From Diploscapter coronatus (lineage: Eukaryota > Nematoda > Chromadorea > Rhabditida > Rhabditidae): a stretch of DNA of 64,000 nucleotides. Under the pieces are notes generated by a model, which had not been told where the DNA came from, made no database searches, and worked only from the letters and a program-made list of their open reading frames with translations. Below, piece after piece: positions 24,049 through 64,000 of the stretch. Location: contig OZ038422.1 of NCBI GenBank assembly GCA_964036155.1, positions 29,287,201 to 29,351,200 on the forward strand, in the 5' to 3' direction. Made by a program: the position numbers and the translations under genes. How positions within the stretch are numbered: the first letter of the stretch is position 1; every line of letters starts with the position of its first letter.

Positions 24049-24154
24049 CTCGGAAAAAATATTGCAGAGATTGTGCAGCGGTTGTGCCGAGGTTACTTCC
24101 CTGCGGCGGGACAGTGGCGCAGCAGTGAAATAATCTCTGCAATATTTTTCCGAG
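24049..24154 (+). mobile_element. 106-bp MITE, copy 2
   Basis: Terminal inverted repeats CTCGGAAAAA-ATATTGCAGAG and CTCTGCAATATTTTTCCGAG frame an interior with GTGCAGCGGTTGTGC and CCTGCGGCGGGACAGT. It matches the reverse complement of 15027-15130 at nearly all positions. No coding capacity. Confidence 0.78.
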
Positions 24155-25027
24155 AAATAACCTTTGCTCTGTTGCATGTAAAGGCAGGGCACGCTTTTCG
24201 TTTGACGAAAATTCGCTCGCAAAAAGGGGTTTTCGAATATCATTTTCAAAAATTCATATCTTTGGTTACGCTGATCCGTTTTTCACGTGGTCTTCTTGCT
24301 ATAAGCTTGATTAGCCCATCAGATTTTGAGAAAAAATACTCCCATGAGTTTGTCTTCACATCGGGAATGTCACTTGCGCTCTCTAATTATATGGAGTGAA
24401 TTTTAAAATTTATGTATTTTCTTGATTATGTTTGTTTGAAGGCATTTTTGAGGAAAATATTCAACTATGTTTTTAATATATTCGAGCAGAGATAAATGAA
24501 AATATATTGTCCGCCCATTTACAATATAAAATATTAGCGGGGCATAGATATCTGAAATTGTAGTAATTTCGACAATTTTTGAAATCTCCATAGTCGATTT
24601 GGGTAGTTTACCTTAGAATCTGACCTTGAAATTAAAATTTTAAAAATGCTTACCAAATTATATAGTAGAGGTAATTGAAAAATTAGCTTACATTACTGTG
24701 AAACGAATTTCAAAAGATTATTGAATTGGACTGTTATGATCACTTCATTACTACGACTGACAATCTTCAAACTTGGTATGCTCAAGAAATAACGCTAAAC
24801 CCGTCAAAAATCAATGAAATCATCCAAACTCCGCTTTTTGATGTCCTCGTTTCGCCAGAATGAACATCTTCTGCAAGTGAACTTCTTGAAATTTGAAAGA
24901 AAGTAGTGACGTTCTCTACTTTCGTGGCTTTTTTGTTAGTTTTGACGTCGTCCGATTTCAAGAATTCGATCATTTTACGATCTCTTCTTCAAGTTGATCA
25001 CCGTCTATTCTCAAACCTTATGAAATC

Positions 25028-25155
25028 AGACTTGGGACTTTTGGTCAAATTTGACCACCGCACCGCAGTTACAACCAACCCCACCGCAACCGCACCGCAC
25101 CGCGAAAAGAGGCCACCGCACCGCACCGCAGTTGCGGTGGAAAAGTCCCAAGTCT
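25028..25155. mobile_element. 128-bp inverted-repeat element with CACCGC repeats
   Basis: The ends AGACTTGGGACTTTT and AAAAGTCCCAAGTCT are perfect 15-bp inverted repeats. The interior is a GC-rich run of CACCG/CCGCA units (about 25053-25140), sharply different from the AT-rich surroundings. Probably a MITE with an expanded internal satellite. Confidence 0.65.
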
Positions 25156-25248
25156 GTATGAAATGTGATTACTTCCATGGGATGGTCAATTTGATTATTT
25201 TCTTCTTGTTCCACAGCGTGCTCCCATTCTCGTGTGCTCATTTGCTCG

Positions 25249-26971
25249 ATGGCTGCCTCGTCTAACTCGGTGAAATGCGTCGAGTTCTCGGTGACGTTCG
25301 TCGTGACGATGTGGCTGCTGCTGATGCACGTCTGGACCTGCAGCGTCAACATGCTCGATGAGCGACCCGGCATGGGCAGGCCCAGAACCACGTCTGCTGG
25401 TAGAGTTGAAGAAAAGGGGATTTTGAAACCCCGAAAAAATTACGGATCTATGGTTGGAATAGGAAATGATTAGATTTCGAAAAGCCACTTTTGCTGGCTA
25501 GAATTCTAAATCATGGAAAGTAGTGATATCGAACACCGTGAATTGATAGGTGAACGATGGCAAAATGATAGTTCTTTAGTTTGTTTGACTTCCGCTTTCC
25601 ATATGATCCAGTATCACTACTTTTCTAGATAGTGGTTAGATGAATCGATACTCAACGTTGCAGTGGAATTGAATGCGTGTTCGTGACGCCTCAAATTTTA
25701 ACCGTATTGGCGGCTTATAAGAAGCTTCTTCCAGACGCTCTGGTGCCCGCGGTGTTGTTGATGGGCGTGCTCGGCACAATGTCGACGCGTCGCTACGTGA
25801 TCGTGTTCACGGTGCTCTCGATGCTCTACGCTTGCTTCCACAATGCCTTCTACCTCATCTTCATCATCTTCAGGGTATAAATGCGGTTGAAAATAGTTTT
25901 TGAGCAGACTTTGCTTGAGTCGATGTTATTCTCTAATACTTTTTCGACCTTTTATCTGACTGGACATTCTAGACTTTCAAGAATTGTTAATTCACTTCAC
26001 ATCAGGATAATTTAAAGTAGATCGACTTTCTTCAAACCTTCATCCAAAATGGAACTTTGTTTCCAGTTCGCCAGCAATCTGCCGGTGACGTGCGATGCGT
26101 CGAAGACACCCGTCTGCAGCTACATTGACACTCTCGTTCTCGTCTTCTTCATCCTCACGCTGCCGACTGTTGTAAGTTAGACTTCATTATTCTTGCTCAA
26201 GGGATAAGCAGCTCATTACTTTGATCAGTAGCCATTCTTCTTCTTCGAAGATCAACCCTATCTCAGTAATCAGTGAAAATTGAACCTGTTCTGGATGATC
26301 TAACAAAAACGGACTATTTTCAATGAAGACTAATTTGTGTTGAGAAATTCGCCTGATGGAATAAGTTTATCCAAGTTGATATGTAGTGGCTATTTCGATA
26401 ACAAATCGGGCTTTTCCTCGTAAATTAGTCAAAGGTTTGTTCGCTTCTAGCTGATGGGAACTTATCTCGTGATCCGTCGTCTATTGACTCCATCCGGCTC
26501 GTACGTGGTCGGCTGCAAGCAGATTTCGGCATTCAAGCAGCCCTCGCCTCTCACGGCTACGCCCCCGCTACAGACCCAGACTCAGACCACGCAACACAAC
26601 AGCGCCAACGACAATTCCGTAAAGTTTACGCTTCTAAAAACGAGCAATAAATGTTTGCTCACGAGAAATGCATCATTTAAACGGTTCTACAATTCAACAA
26701 AAATATCTTTGAAAGAATAATTTTCCCTAGCCAATTCTATTTCTCATGCAATGTAAGACTGTTGGACGGCATTTTCTTGATGAACCTACCTCGAAAATGA
26801 ATAAATTTTTGCTGAATAGTGAGGTTTAAGGATAGTTCCTTCTAATACCCTACTGAAGTTCAGACCAACTTTTCGGTAATTAAAGAAAAAAATAACGCTT
26901 GGTAATTGCAGCGCATCCAGCGTAGTTCCAACGGCGAAATGGGTCTGATCGCGACCGCAGACCAAATCTGA
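25249..26971 (+). CDS. Multi-pass (about four-helix) membrane protein, unrecognised family
   Basis: Six exons give 241 aa: 25249-25399, 25580-25610, 25664-25874, 26067-26171, 26451-26618 and 26912-26971. Exon 2 is only 31 nt and is required to keep phase between exons 1 and 3; it encodes VCLTSAFHMI. Hydrophobic segments are VEFSVTFVVTMWLLLMHVW, LVPAVLLMGVLGTM, YVIVFTVLSMLYACFHNAFY plus LIFIIF, and DTLVLVFFILTLPTV plus LMGTYLVI. A cysteine-bearing loop (NLPVTCDASKTPVCSY) lies between the last two. The C-terminal tail is hydrophilic and rich in Thr/Gln (PLQTQTQTTQHNS), ending RSSNGEMGLIATADQI. An acceptor-like TTCTTGTTCCACAG ends at 25216, either a spliced-leader site or the end of an upstream intron, so the true start could be further 5'. 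Exons are GC-rich. I recognise no family and assign no function; the exon chain itself is well supported by phase. Confidence 0.72.
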
Positions 26972-27720
26972 ACGATGCTCGCCCAAATTCCCATCAGTTC
27001 CATTGACCTAAATAGTAGTCGCTTACCTAAAATGGTATCAAGCAGACCCAAACCAAGGGCAGATTGATTCAACCCCAACTGATCTCGGCAACGATCTGCG
27101 ATAAGACGAATAAAATAAAATGTAACTTGGATGATCGATCATCGATGGCTGATTTTCTGCAGATTTTTCATGCTTCTTCCAAAATCGTCTTGTAATAATC
27201 CAATTAAAATGTACAAATTTTTATTCGTTGTTTGAAGAAAAGATCTACGAAGAGCACCGATTAATGTCTTACTGAAAAATATATTAGGAGTATTTCCTGG
27301 TAGGAAAAAAATAAAAATAATTGAACATTTCAAGAAATGTCAGAATCCAGACTCGAAAATAAGCGCCGAGGTATCCCGTATTATGGACGACAGTCTTAAT
27401 CGAAATTATGCACAAATATTTTGAAGTTTCGACCGAATATATTCAGATTCAAAAATAAGTTACTCTTTAAATTTCGAAGAAAATCTTTATAGTTTCTTTT
27501 CTTCGAAATTCAAAGAGGAAAAATCCTATAAAAATGATATGAATACGAAAATTACGATAGTTGAATATAAGAAGGTCCGTAATTAAAACTGGAGATAAAA
27601 TTAAGTGATATGATCTACGATAAGTTGAATTGGAGATAGATATTTTGGTTGATAAAAACTAAAATTTTATCGCGGGATTCAGTATTTACAAATATGGTCT
27701 AAAAATTTCGAACGATGATA
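26972..27720. other. Intergenic between convergent genes
   Basis: The membrane-protein gene (+) and the DENND6 gene (-) converge here. AT-rich, no exon or repeat supported; it must hold both 3' UTRs and polyadenylation signals (several AATAAA-like strings, e.g. GAATAAAATAAAATG near 27108). Confidence 0.45.
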
Positions 27721-30700
27721 TTAGGCCAAAATTTCTCTCAATGAACAATTCGACATGAGAAGTTGCTTCAGCTCGTCGTCCACTGAAGAAAGTATCGCTG
27801 CGATTTGGTGAACCTAAAATTGTTTAAGTTACCCTAATTTTCAAACTTGTGAAAACAAAACTATTTCAAACCCACCAATCTCTGTCGTTTATCGTTATCA
27901 TTTCCCAATTCGACTACCCTTTCCCTGATTCGCAAAACCAAATCCACTATTTCCACGTGGTGTTTAGTTGCCAAAACTGGTTTTCCTAAATTTTTTGCTT
28001 AATTAAAAAAGTTAATTTTTAAAATTCACCGAAATCCGCCATACACAGAGTCTCGATGTAATGAACTTTCAGTTGAGTTTTCACGTCGTTCGATCTAGTC
28101 GATAACCACCCCATGAAATTCGCCGATTGGAAAAATTTCTTGTACAATCCTAAAAGTTTTTTTTAAAATTAAAGCTTCAGAATAAATAATACCGGCCCAA
28201 TCCCCTTTTACGCCGCAAGTCAGTGATGGCCCACTGGTATCGATGCTCGATAGAAAGTCGTCCATCGAAAATGGTCGCGAGTGTGGAACCGCCTTGAACC
28301 AACTTTTTGTTACAAATATTAATTTTGAAAAAAAAAATACCTTGAAAGGCGACATTTCTTTTCTTAATGGCATTAGCGAGGATAGATATCGTTCTAGAGG
28401 AATCATGAAACTTTGGGTTAACTCGAGGAAGTGACGTTGTAGTACGTTGTTCTAAAATGCAAATTTTTAGAACGAATATTTTCTATCGAAATATTTTGAA
28501 AGAGTACTCAAAGTCTAAAAATAAGGTTTTCAATTTTATAAATATTACCTGAACCTCCTCAGGCCTATCAGCTTTCAGTAATTTCTTAGCGATAGATTTG
28601 TCTCGATTTAAAAATGGCTTATATTGGGTATATAGACCGGGTTTCGTGTCTAATGTACGGCCATCCCAGTGTTTTCTAAATTTTTAAATTGAAAAAGGAA
28701 AACGATAACCAAAGAAACAATAATACCTCGTTTTCTCCTGCTTATCATGCGGATTTTCGTTTTCGGAATTGGAATCAGCTACTTTTAAAATATTCGGATA
28801 ATGGTCCATAGCCTTTATAAAAAACGGATTCGTTACTCCAAGAACTATTCGGGGGCTAAAATTTAGAATAATTAAATAAGTATTCGAATAAAATCCTTAC
28901 GCGCTCTTAGACTTAGTAGAATATTCCTTGAATTCTGAATCATGAATCGTGAAGAACGGTCGGAAATCATGCATATATCGTAGGGGACTGATCAGTTGAA
29001 TTAATGATTGAACTATCGCCGAACTTCGGGATGGGGTTGATGCGATCACCAATAGGGGCTAAAAGTTCCAACGTTGAATAGTTTTTAATTATAAAAAAGC
29101 ATGAAAGATTAAAATTTAAATGAAAATCCATTGGTATGCAATACTTTGAAAAATAACTCATAGACTTTCATACATGATCAAATATATCTTTGAGAAACGC
29201 TATAAACGTTTTTGGATGATAAATTTAATGCCATCAAATTCTTTGAAACATAGTTCAAGTTGTAAAATGTTTACCTCCCCAATAAGCACCAACTCCCATA
29301 GTAATTGAACGTGACTTAGGACCGTCGACAATGACTTATACATATCCATCTAAAAATCGCAATTTTATAAATAAAAATTAATGCATCTGATTAAAAAAAT
29401 AACTTTAAAAATTCGATACAAATTAATAAACAAATGAAATTAATCAACCTGGTGTATGGAGCTCAAGGCTAGAGTTTCCGAGTGACTATTATCATGTTTC
29501 GGGGTGGGTATCCTTGAGTCGAATGGTAGATCACACACTGTTGGTATCCGGCATTGAATCAGGCAGCCCATAAATGGTAGGGTCAAATTCACTCCGACCT
29601 GCGGTCGAGGCCACATGTCGATATCATGACAAGCTTAAAAATTTCAACATTACTTAACTTTTCTTGTAATTAAAATAATTACTTATCTTCGAATTGAATG
29701 GTTTTTAGCGGTATTAAATTTGGACACAATAAAAAAAAATATATATATATATACATATTTACGGTCAAGCTTTCTTTATATTCAGTGATGGTAGATTTAA
29801 TAATACGAAGTTTAGAAATATATTTTAAGATAATTTGCTAAAAGTTACCAGCTTCTATGGCGGGTTCACCACTCTCGAAAAATAGCCGAGCTATCCGCTC
29901 TGTGACTGAATAAAATAAATTCAGAAACGGGCAAATCGTCACCAAAACGATGCTCTGAAACTCAAACAATGATCACTTTTTGGTATCCAAGACGGTAACC
30001 TTTTGGTAATATCCCCTTGGTAGGTTCGGGTCTTTTTGTTGCCGAAAATGGACGAAGCCGTACAAATATCGAGGGTCGAAACCAACTGCCGCAGCGCAAT
30101 TATCGTGAATCAAACGTTGCGCGGGCGTCATATCGGTTACATATCTAAATTTGGTATAAGAAGGGTAACTTTGACGATATAAAAGAGTATTAAAGGTGAT
30201 ATCAAAATTGTAAAGAGTTCGGTCAAAAATAGCTAGGACAAATGCTATGTTTATTATGGTACTAGGAATGGTAACTATAGTTGCAGAAAACGATATCTTA
30301 TAGAATGGTAAAAATGGTACCTTCGTATCCGAAAATGGAAATTCGAATCTTTCGTTGAACCGCTATTCGAATCGGGAAATGCCAAATAGCAAATATTCAT
30401 TTTTTCTTGAGCTGACAATATCGCATTCCCAGGATAGATGACCTAAATTTTGTTAGGAATAATTTCCCTTTACGTCCGACACACTGTGATATGAAAACTT
30501 TATTCACATTTGGAGTTATTCGAAACGTATTTAAACCAATTTTTGAAAAATCGATATAAATTTTCGTGAGAAGCGGCATTTTGAAATGCTTTTATTAAAC
30601 GTGGACTTTTTGAAACATCTTCTAAAAATAATATTTACCTCCAAGGCCTGTCCTAGTTCGAGGTCAAAAGTCACTACACATATGGAATGCAACCAATCTT

Positions 30701-30734
30701 TGAACCGGTCCCAGGGCTGTTTGTCCGGGTCCAT
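27721..30734 (-). CDS. DENND6: DENN domain-containing protein 6 (DENND6/FAM116) ortholog
   Basis: DENND6 proteins are tripartite-DENN guanine-nucleotide exchange factors for Rab14 in vertebrates, acting in endosomal traffic. Fourteen exons give 558 aa: 30734-30639, 30442-30321, 30144-30000, 29954-29849, 29633-29449, 29349-29275, 29058-28901, 28855-28727, 28675-28549, 28451-28341, 28292-28193, 28149-28030, 27985-27876 and 27813-27721. Human-like signatures run the full length: [122 protein letters not shown] and KGDWAGLYKKF. It is about 50 aa shorter than human DENND6A, mostly at the variable N-terminus. The ATG at 30734 was taken as start; an open frame with an acceptor at about 30793 would allow 5' extension or trans-splicing. 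No lesions. Identification is secure; the Rab target in this species is inferred. Confidence 0.9.
29730..29754. repeat. A-run followed by (AT)n microsatellite
   Basis: Nine A residues followed by about eight AT repeats within an intron of the DENND6 gene. A simple sequence repeat with no other visible role. Confidence 0.85.
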
Positions 30735-33700
30735 GTTTCCGGTTGTTCTATCGATTTTCCTGGGCCGGAAATTGGCTTTAGTTTCTAAAAAATGGAAATT
30801 TATAAATTTTAGATAAGAAAAAACGGAAGTAGCAAGTCTTAGCGATTAGATAATTCGTTTTATCGATTTTTCTGGACCAGAAACCAACTAGATTCTTAAC
30901 AAAATCCAGGGCAAACTTAAATTTGGAAATTTAAAAGAAGTTTTGAGGTTGAAATTCTTGAAAATGACAGGTTCTCGGTGAAATTTGATGATTTTCAAGA
31001 AATTTTAGAGGTGCCGGAAAAATTTCCTGAAAATAAGAACTCGTCAATGTTCAAGGAAAGCGGATAAAAATGAGGATGGAAAAATTCTTGAAAATGTAGA
31101 CGCTCGCAGTTCACGTATGCATCACAAATGCGGAGAGTAATGATAGACGGAGAAGTAGTGAGGGAAAGAAGAGAGACAAAAGATAGAGAAAGACGCATAA
31201 AGAGTGTATCGATTAGAGGTGAGAAAGAAAGAGAGGAGTAAAATGAAATCACCACCTTCTATCAGGAAAATGCAATTTTCGAATGACAGCGGGCATTTTC
31301 TTTTTAAAGTGGACAAATTTTTGAATGAAACCTAATTTTACTCTTTTAGAAAGGGAATTTGAAAGTTTTCAAAAATTTAGTCAAAATTTCTAATGAAGAA
31401 TTTTATGATGGAAGTTTTAATTCGACTTAGAAAGAAATTGTAGACGAAATAATTTGACTAACTTTCGGAAGACTAATCAATACTTTTTCCGAAATATAAA
31501 TGAAAAGGGCGAAATAATAGTTAATTAAATTAACCGAATGACAATATTTTCGCATTTTACGATCGAAACTAAGGTCAACACTACACAAAACAAAATGCGA
31601 AAGTCGTTATTTTGCTATTTTGCACAGTGTCCTTTTTCTGTATCTTTTTCGCTTTCAGAAGCACTCTATTTTATGATCTTCTGCATGTTTTCCCCTCTCG
31701 ATTCAGAGTGCTATTTCCCACCCAGAAGCTTTCGCCCTCGGGTCTGTGCAAATAATTGCCTCTTGGTCCAGGGGTCGGTTCTTCCGTAAAATCCGGAAAA
31801 CTTCGTCCTGTGCTGGAGAATAGGGTCAGAAAAACCGGAGGGATATTCGATATTTTGAAAAACTATATATGACTAATAAGGTTTGGAGAATCTTCAAAAA
31901 TTTTCTCGGGAGATACGAATTTCAAAATCCAAAATTCAGAGATAGAATATCCAATGATAAGCGAAAAATCTTACAAAGAAAAGCTAAAAAGATACAAATT
32001 TTCGATGAGTTTACTTTTCCGAGACAAAAGTTTCATTTTAGGGACACAGAGGTAAAATATTGAGAGATTTCCTAACTACAACTTTCTAAGAAAAATAATT
32101 TCTAAAAATAGCAACAGATTTTGATGAGAATGGAATACTGAGCAGATGAAAATTCCTCTAATGAGAGTTCTAATTCACGAATTCAAGAGGGAAAACCTGC
32201 GAGATGCATATTTAATGAGCCTTTCCAAGTAATGAGAATGTATGAAAATAGATGGAGAAAAATTCAGGAGTTTTTCACTGATGCGATTTTATAAAAATTA
32301 AACAAAAATTTTAAATGGCATTTAGAATCTGCGATGATCTAAAATAATCTAGAAAATTTAAATTAATTTTTAGAAAGCCTCAAATAAGCTGCTCTAGATA
32401 GCCTCTAGATTAAATATATTCCAAAAAATTTTCAATAACTTTCAGAAAAGTAAGAAACCCTAAGAAAACTGCATATTCTGATTCATAGGAATAGGAAAAG
32501 CTAAAATGAGAAAATTTTTCCTTCTTAAGAAGAGATTTCCTCCTTGCAATGTTATTCTGTCGAGGACTGTCTTTTCTTTTCCTCATACTATTTCTGTTTT
32601 CTCTCTTTTCTCTTTGCTATTTCCTATATTCATTCTTGTTTCGATTTTTTTCTTTCTCTCTCTCTCAATTTCAATTGTCTCTAATCCTATACTTTCTCTT
32701 GTATTGTATCTTTACGAACTAGATACATGTCTATATTCCTTTTCTTTGGACCCTCTTCAATATCTATAGTCCTATAGTCTTCAAAATATTACATCATCTG
32801 CAGAATGAACCCCCGGACCAACCGGTAAAAGTCATATCTCAACTTTCATCTCTGAAACGGTTCTTTGAAAATCCTTTGTTAGGAAATAATATTCCAACGA
32901 AGCAACGCAACAATAGTAAGGAATTTAGTGAAAACATTTGAAAATTATAATTTTTTTTTTATTTTCAACTTTTCATCGCAATTTCTAAATCTCGGATGGC
33001 ATGCAATTTTTGAAATTTAGCAAACAAATTTAAAGCAGTCCATATTTTTAATATTTTATTCTCGAATGATTACGGCATTTTCTGAAAATTAACATAAAAT
33101 ATGTCGCGGATTGACTATTATGTGTACGAATAAAACATCAAGAAAATATCACAAAATTACAATGATCAAAAGAAATTCGTTCTAAATATTTGTCAGAATT
33201 AGCATATTTCTGCGTAGGGGCGTCATTTATTTATTTCAAATTAAGTTTTACGCCACTACGTTAAATTAAAGTAGTCCTCATCATGATAAAATAGTTTCGT
33301 TGAAAATCGTAACACGTTTTAGCGTAGAATAAACGGATTTTCAAATATTTTCAAGTGCGCACTTTGCAAAATGCTATTTTTTTGCAAAGTGCGCACATTT
33401 TGAAAATTGTCACAATGATAGAAACTAGACAGATGGGCATGTACAAAATAAGTTTGTGGGTGATATGGCGTTCAAAATATCGATAGTTGATGAACTTCCA
33501 AAAATAAATCTAAAAATAATGTATCTACGAATCTTCTAGTACAGCATTTTCGAAAATTACACTCGATTTACTCGTTGTTTAACATATATCAGAGTTGAGT
33601 GAACTTATAGCTGAATTGTCAAGAAAGTGAGCTGCTGGAGTTGACTGCAAATCTCCCGTCAAAACCTCGAAATCCACTTTTTTGTCAAAAATCGATTTTT

Positions 33701-34607
33701 TCTGTAAAAATTTGCAGTCAAAAATGAACACTTACAATGTAAAATGATGATTTCGGCCCGAGAATGGAGTACCAAAAGTCGATAAAATAGAAATCTTAAA
33801 AATGCAATAGGGGTAAAATTTTCCGAAAAATAGAAATTTCAAAATTTTGGACACCTGTATCAATCGAATCCAAGAGAAAAATAGAAATTTTAGGAAAATA
33901 AATGATTTTTCGATAGTTGACAAATGCCTGATAGAGTCAATAGTGAATGAGTATCTCTTTTAGAGGCTATGAATTTCTAGAAATACAGCTTTAGAAAAGT
34001 ACTTATTACTTTTTAAAATATTATTTTAGTACTTTTCCAAACAAATATAATATTTCGAGTGAAAAATAGTGCACACAACCTTTTTATGAATGATTAGATG
34101 ATGAGAATAAGAAAAATTATTATTATAAATAAAATAATTTCGTCAATTTTTTCAGGTTAGGTTTCAAAAATCTGCGTATTATGGCCAAATATAATGAAAG
34201 AATTGGAATATTTTCGAGGAAAACATTTTCAGAAAAAAAAACGTCTTTTTCTTCAAGGAAAATTATCGCTATCAGCCCGGCTAAATTGAGCTTGAAAATT
34301 GCCCAGAAAACGTTTGGGCAATTTTTGTGCAATTCTATTTTTCGAGAATTCATGAAATGGCGATTTTTTTTGCAAATCATTCATCAGTTTTTTTTTAAAC
34401 TAGTCAAATCTCCACCTCATTAAGTCTCATTTCAAGACTACTTTAAATACAAGAAATTTCGGTACTTTGAACTGCAAAAAGCAATCACTATTCATTTTTT
34501 CATGGAAAAATCATTGTAGTTCAAATGCCATAATTTCAAGAAAGCTCAAATTCCAGTGTCCCTTTTCCACCTACCGTAATCCTTTGGACTACCGTGGATC
34601 CACCTCC
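30735..34607. other. Intergenic between DENND6 (5' end) and PKC (3' end)
   Basis: About 3.9 kb without a supported exon. It contains purine-rich (31120-31240) and pyrimidine-rich (32540-32720) dispersed-repeat blocks, the latter with CCTCATACTATTTCTG, a perfect 17-bp-arm hairpin (33355-33396), and many A/T runs. The DENND6 promoter lies at its left end and the PKC 3' UTR at its right end. Open frames at 32506-32769 and 34467-34820 are low-complexity or antisense shadows. Confidence 0.5.
33355..33396. repeat. Perfect hairpin, 17-bp arms
   Basis: GTGCGCACTTTGCAAAA and TTTTGCAAAGTGCGCAC are exact inverted repeats separated by 8 nt. It could be a small foldback element or a transcribed stem-loop; there is no flanking evidence to decide. 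Confidence 0.6.
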
Positions 34608-62945
<28,338 letters not shown>

Positions 62946-64000
62946 GTTGCCGTTGCCAAGTTTCGGTTGCCGAAATCGGTTTTTTTCAAATTCGGTTGCC
63001 AAAGTTGCTCAGCTTTTCGCCAACCAGTCACACGTTAGTGCCTCGTTTGAGAAATCATTTCTCTGAAATTGGAAAAATTAGTCTTAAAACCTTGAAAGAT
63101 TGTGTTTCAGGAATCCGATAAATTGAAATATTTTTTCAAGGGATTGATGTTTTGAGCATTAAGCTAGATTGAATAAGTTTCAAAGTTTCATTAATAAGAA
63201 AAGTTTTCAGAAAAGATAATTTTGACAAAGTCAAAGAATAAAAGAAAAACTAAAATCTCCTCTAAAATGAAAATAATAATTTGCTAAATCGCACAAATTT
63301 TGGCTTAGCCTATTTTCTTTAAATTAGGCAAAAACTCACCCCAGGCGGTTTTAAATGCCTAATCTTTAGCATAGGATTAGAGAACTTTCTCAGAATCTTT
63401 GAATGAGCAAAGTTGTTATAGGAAAAAATAGAGATGGACGAACTAAATTAAGGGTAGAAGTCTGAAGAAAATAAAAATAAAGACTCGGCACTCATCCCTT
63501 ATTAATATGTCCCAATATACTGAACGATTTTCTAATCCTATTTTTTAACATGGGATGATATAGTCGATAAAAAAGGAATCGAAAGAGAACTTATAATTTA
63601 CGTCAGCCGTTTTCCGTATATTTTAACATGGGGAGAGAAAAAGTCTGTCTGAATATATCTGAGACTAACTAATTTAGATCTCTTAAAGGATATGATTATA
63701 TGTACATTTAAAGATGCTAAATGATGGGGGTAGAGACGAGGAATTAGAAAATAAAAAATAGAAAATGATGAAAAGATGGCACCATGAAAATATGTATTTA
63801 GGTTTCTTTAGTTTATCGTATGAACACTATCAAATAATGAAAAAGTTTCTGAAAATAAATGGTTTTTAAACTTATTTGAATCAGGCTAGATTTTTGTTGA
63901 AACAAGAATTTTCGAAAATTTAGAGTGATTCTCAAAAAAAAAAAGTAATTTCTAAACATCTCATAACTTTTTCACCTATTTATGAAATTACATTTTCGAA
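62946..64000. other. 5' flank of the PKC gene
   Basis: Just upstream of the start at 62945 the leader contains four GGCAAC repeats (62946-63005 on the minus strand), so part of this is 5' UTR and promoter. The remainder is AT-rich with no supported exon. Confidence 0.45.

Larger units (their letters stand above)
23660..25215. other. Intergenic with MITE copies
   Basis: No coding exon is supported. It holds MITE copy 2 (24049-24154), the ACTTGCGCTCTCTAATTA segment at 24371-24388 and an inverted-repeat GC-rich element (25028-25155). Open frames near 24073-24399 and 24906-25265 cross these repeats and show no protein-like features. Confidence 0.5.

Noticed and set aside
24073..24399. 108-aa plus-strand open frame
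   Set aside because: Starts inside MITE copy 2 and shows no conserved motif.
25026..25391. 121-aa minus-strand open frame
   Set aside because: Antisense to exon 1 of the membrane-protein gene and crosses the CACCGC satellite.

Overview
This is an AT-rich window from a nematode nuclear genome. The evidence is a nearly C. elegans-like 5S rRNA, spliceosomal introns with 3' sites of the TTTCAG/TTTAG type, two nematode CUB-like (secreted, C-type) coding units, and clear orthologs of metazoan Sidekick (rig-4), DENND6 and a delta/theta-type protein kinase C (tpa-1). A rhabditid is most likely; the species cannot be named from sequence alone. All gene models below were built by hand by splicing exons in frame; in every multi-exon model the exon phases agree from start to stop (or to the window edge).

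Layout. 1-8,224 (-): 5' half of a Sidekick/rig-4 gene (signal peptide plus four Ig domains), running off the left edge. 10,010-13,158 (-): a 17-exon gene that joins a complete Hsp70 ATPase domain, without a substrate-binding domain, to a Kelch propeller; this is the most unusual gene in the window. 14,353-14,471 (+): one 5S rRNA gene, followed by hairpin/MITE debris. 16,477-23,659 (+): a CUB-like secreted-protein gene whose exons 2-13 were duplicated in tandem. The two units share one signal-peptide exon. A 99-bp Mutator-like MITE (9-bp target duplication) and a ~505-bp Tc1/mariner-like MITE (TA target) sit at the junction. 25,249-26,971 (+): a six-exon multi-pass membrane protein of unrecognised family. 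27,721-30,734 (-): a 14-exon DENND6 ortholog. 34,608-62,945 (-): a protein kinase C gene of the novel delta/theta class (tpa-1 ortholog) spread over 28 kb with introns up to ~10.6 kb, plus an alternative first exon at 44,806-44,878 that makes a short isoform without the C2 domain.

The genes are not an operon. Two link loosely through signalling or protein traffic: PKC is the diacylglycerol/phorbol-ester sensor, and DENND6 is a Rab-GEF-type trafficking protein. Sidekick is a neuronal adhesion protein, and the CUB-like proteins belong to a family often induced by pathogens in C. elegans.

Non-coding content is substantial. There are several short inverted-repeat elements, and a dispersed motif of the form GAAATAGTATGA (or its complement) recurs dozens of times in introns and intergenic DNA, usually in purine-rich blocks paired with pyrimidine-rich blocks. 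The large PKC introns are rich in A-tract/T-tract runs.
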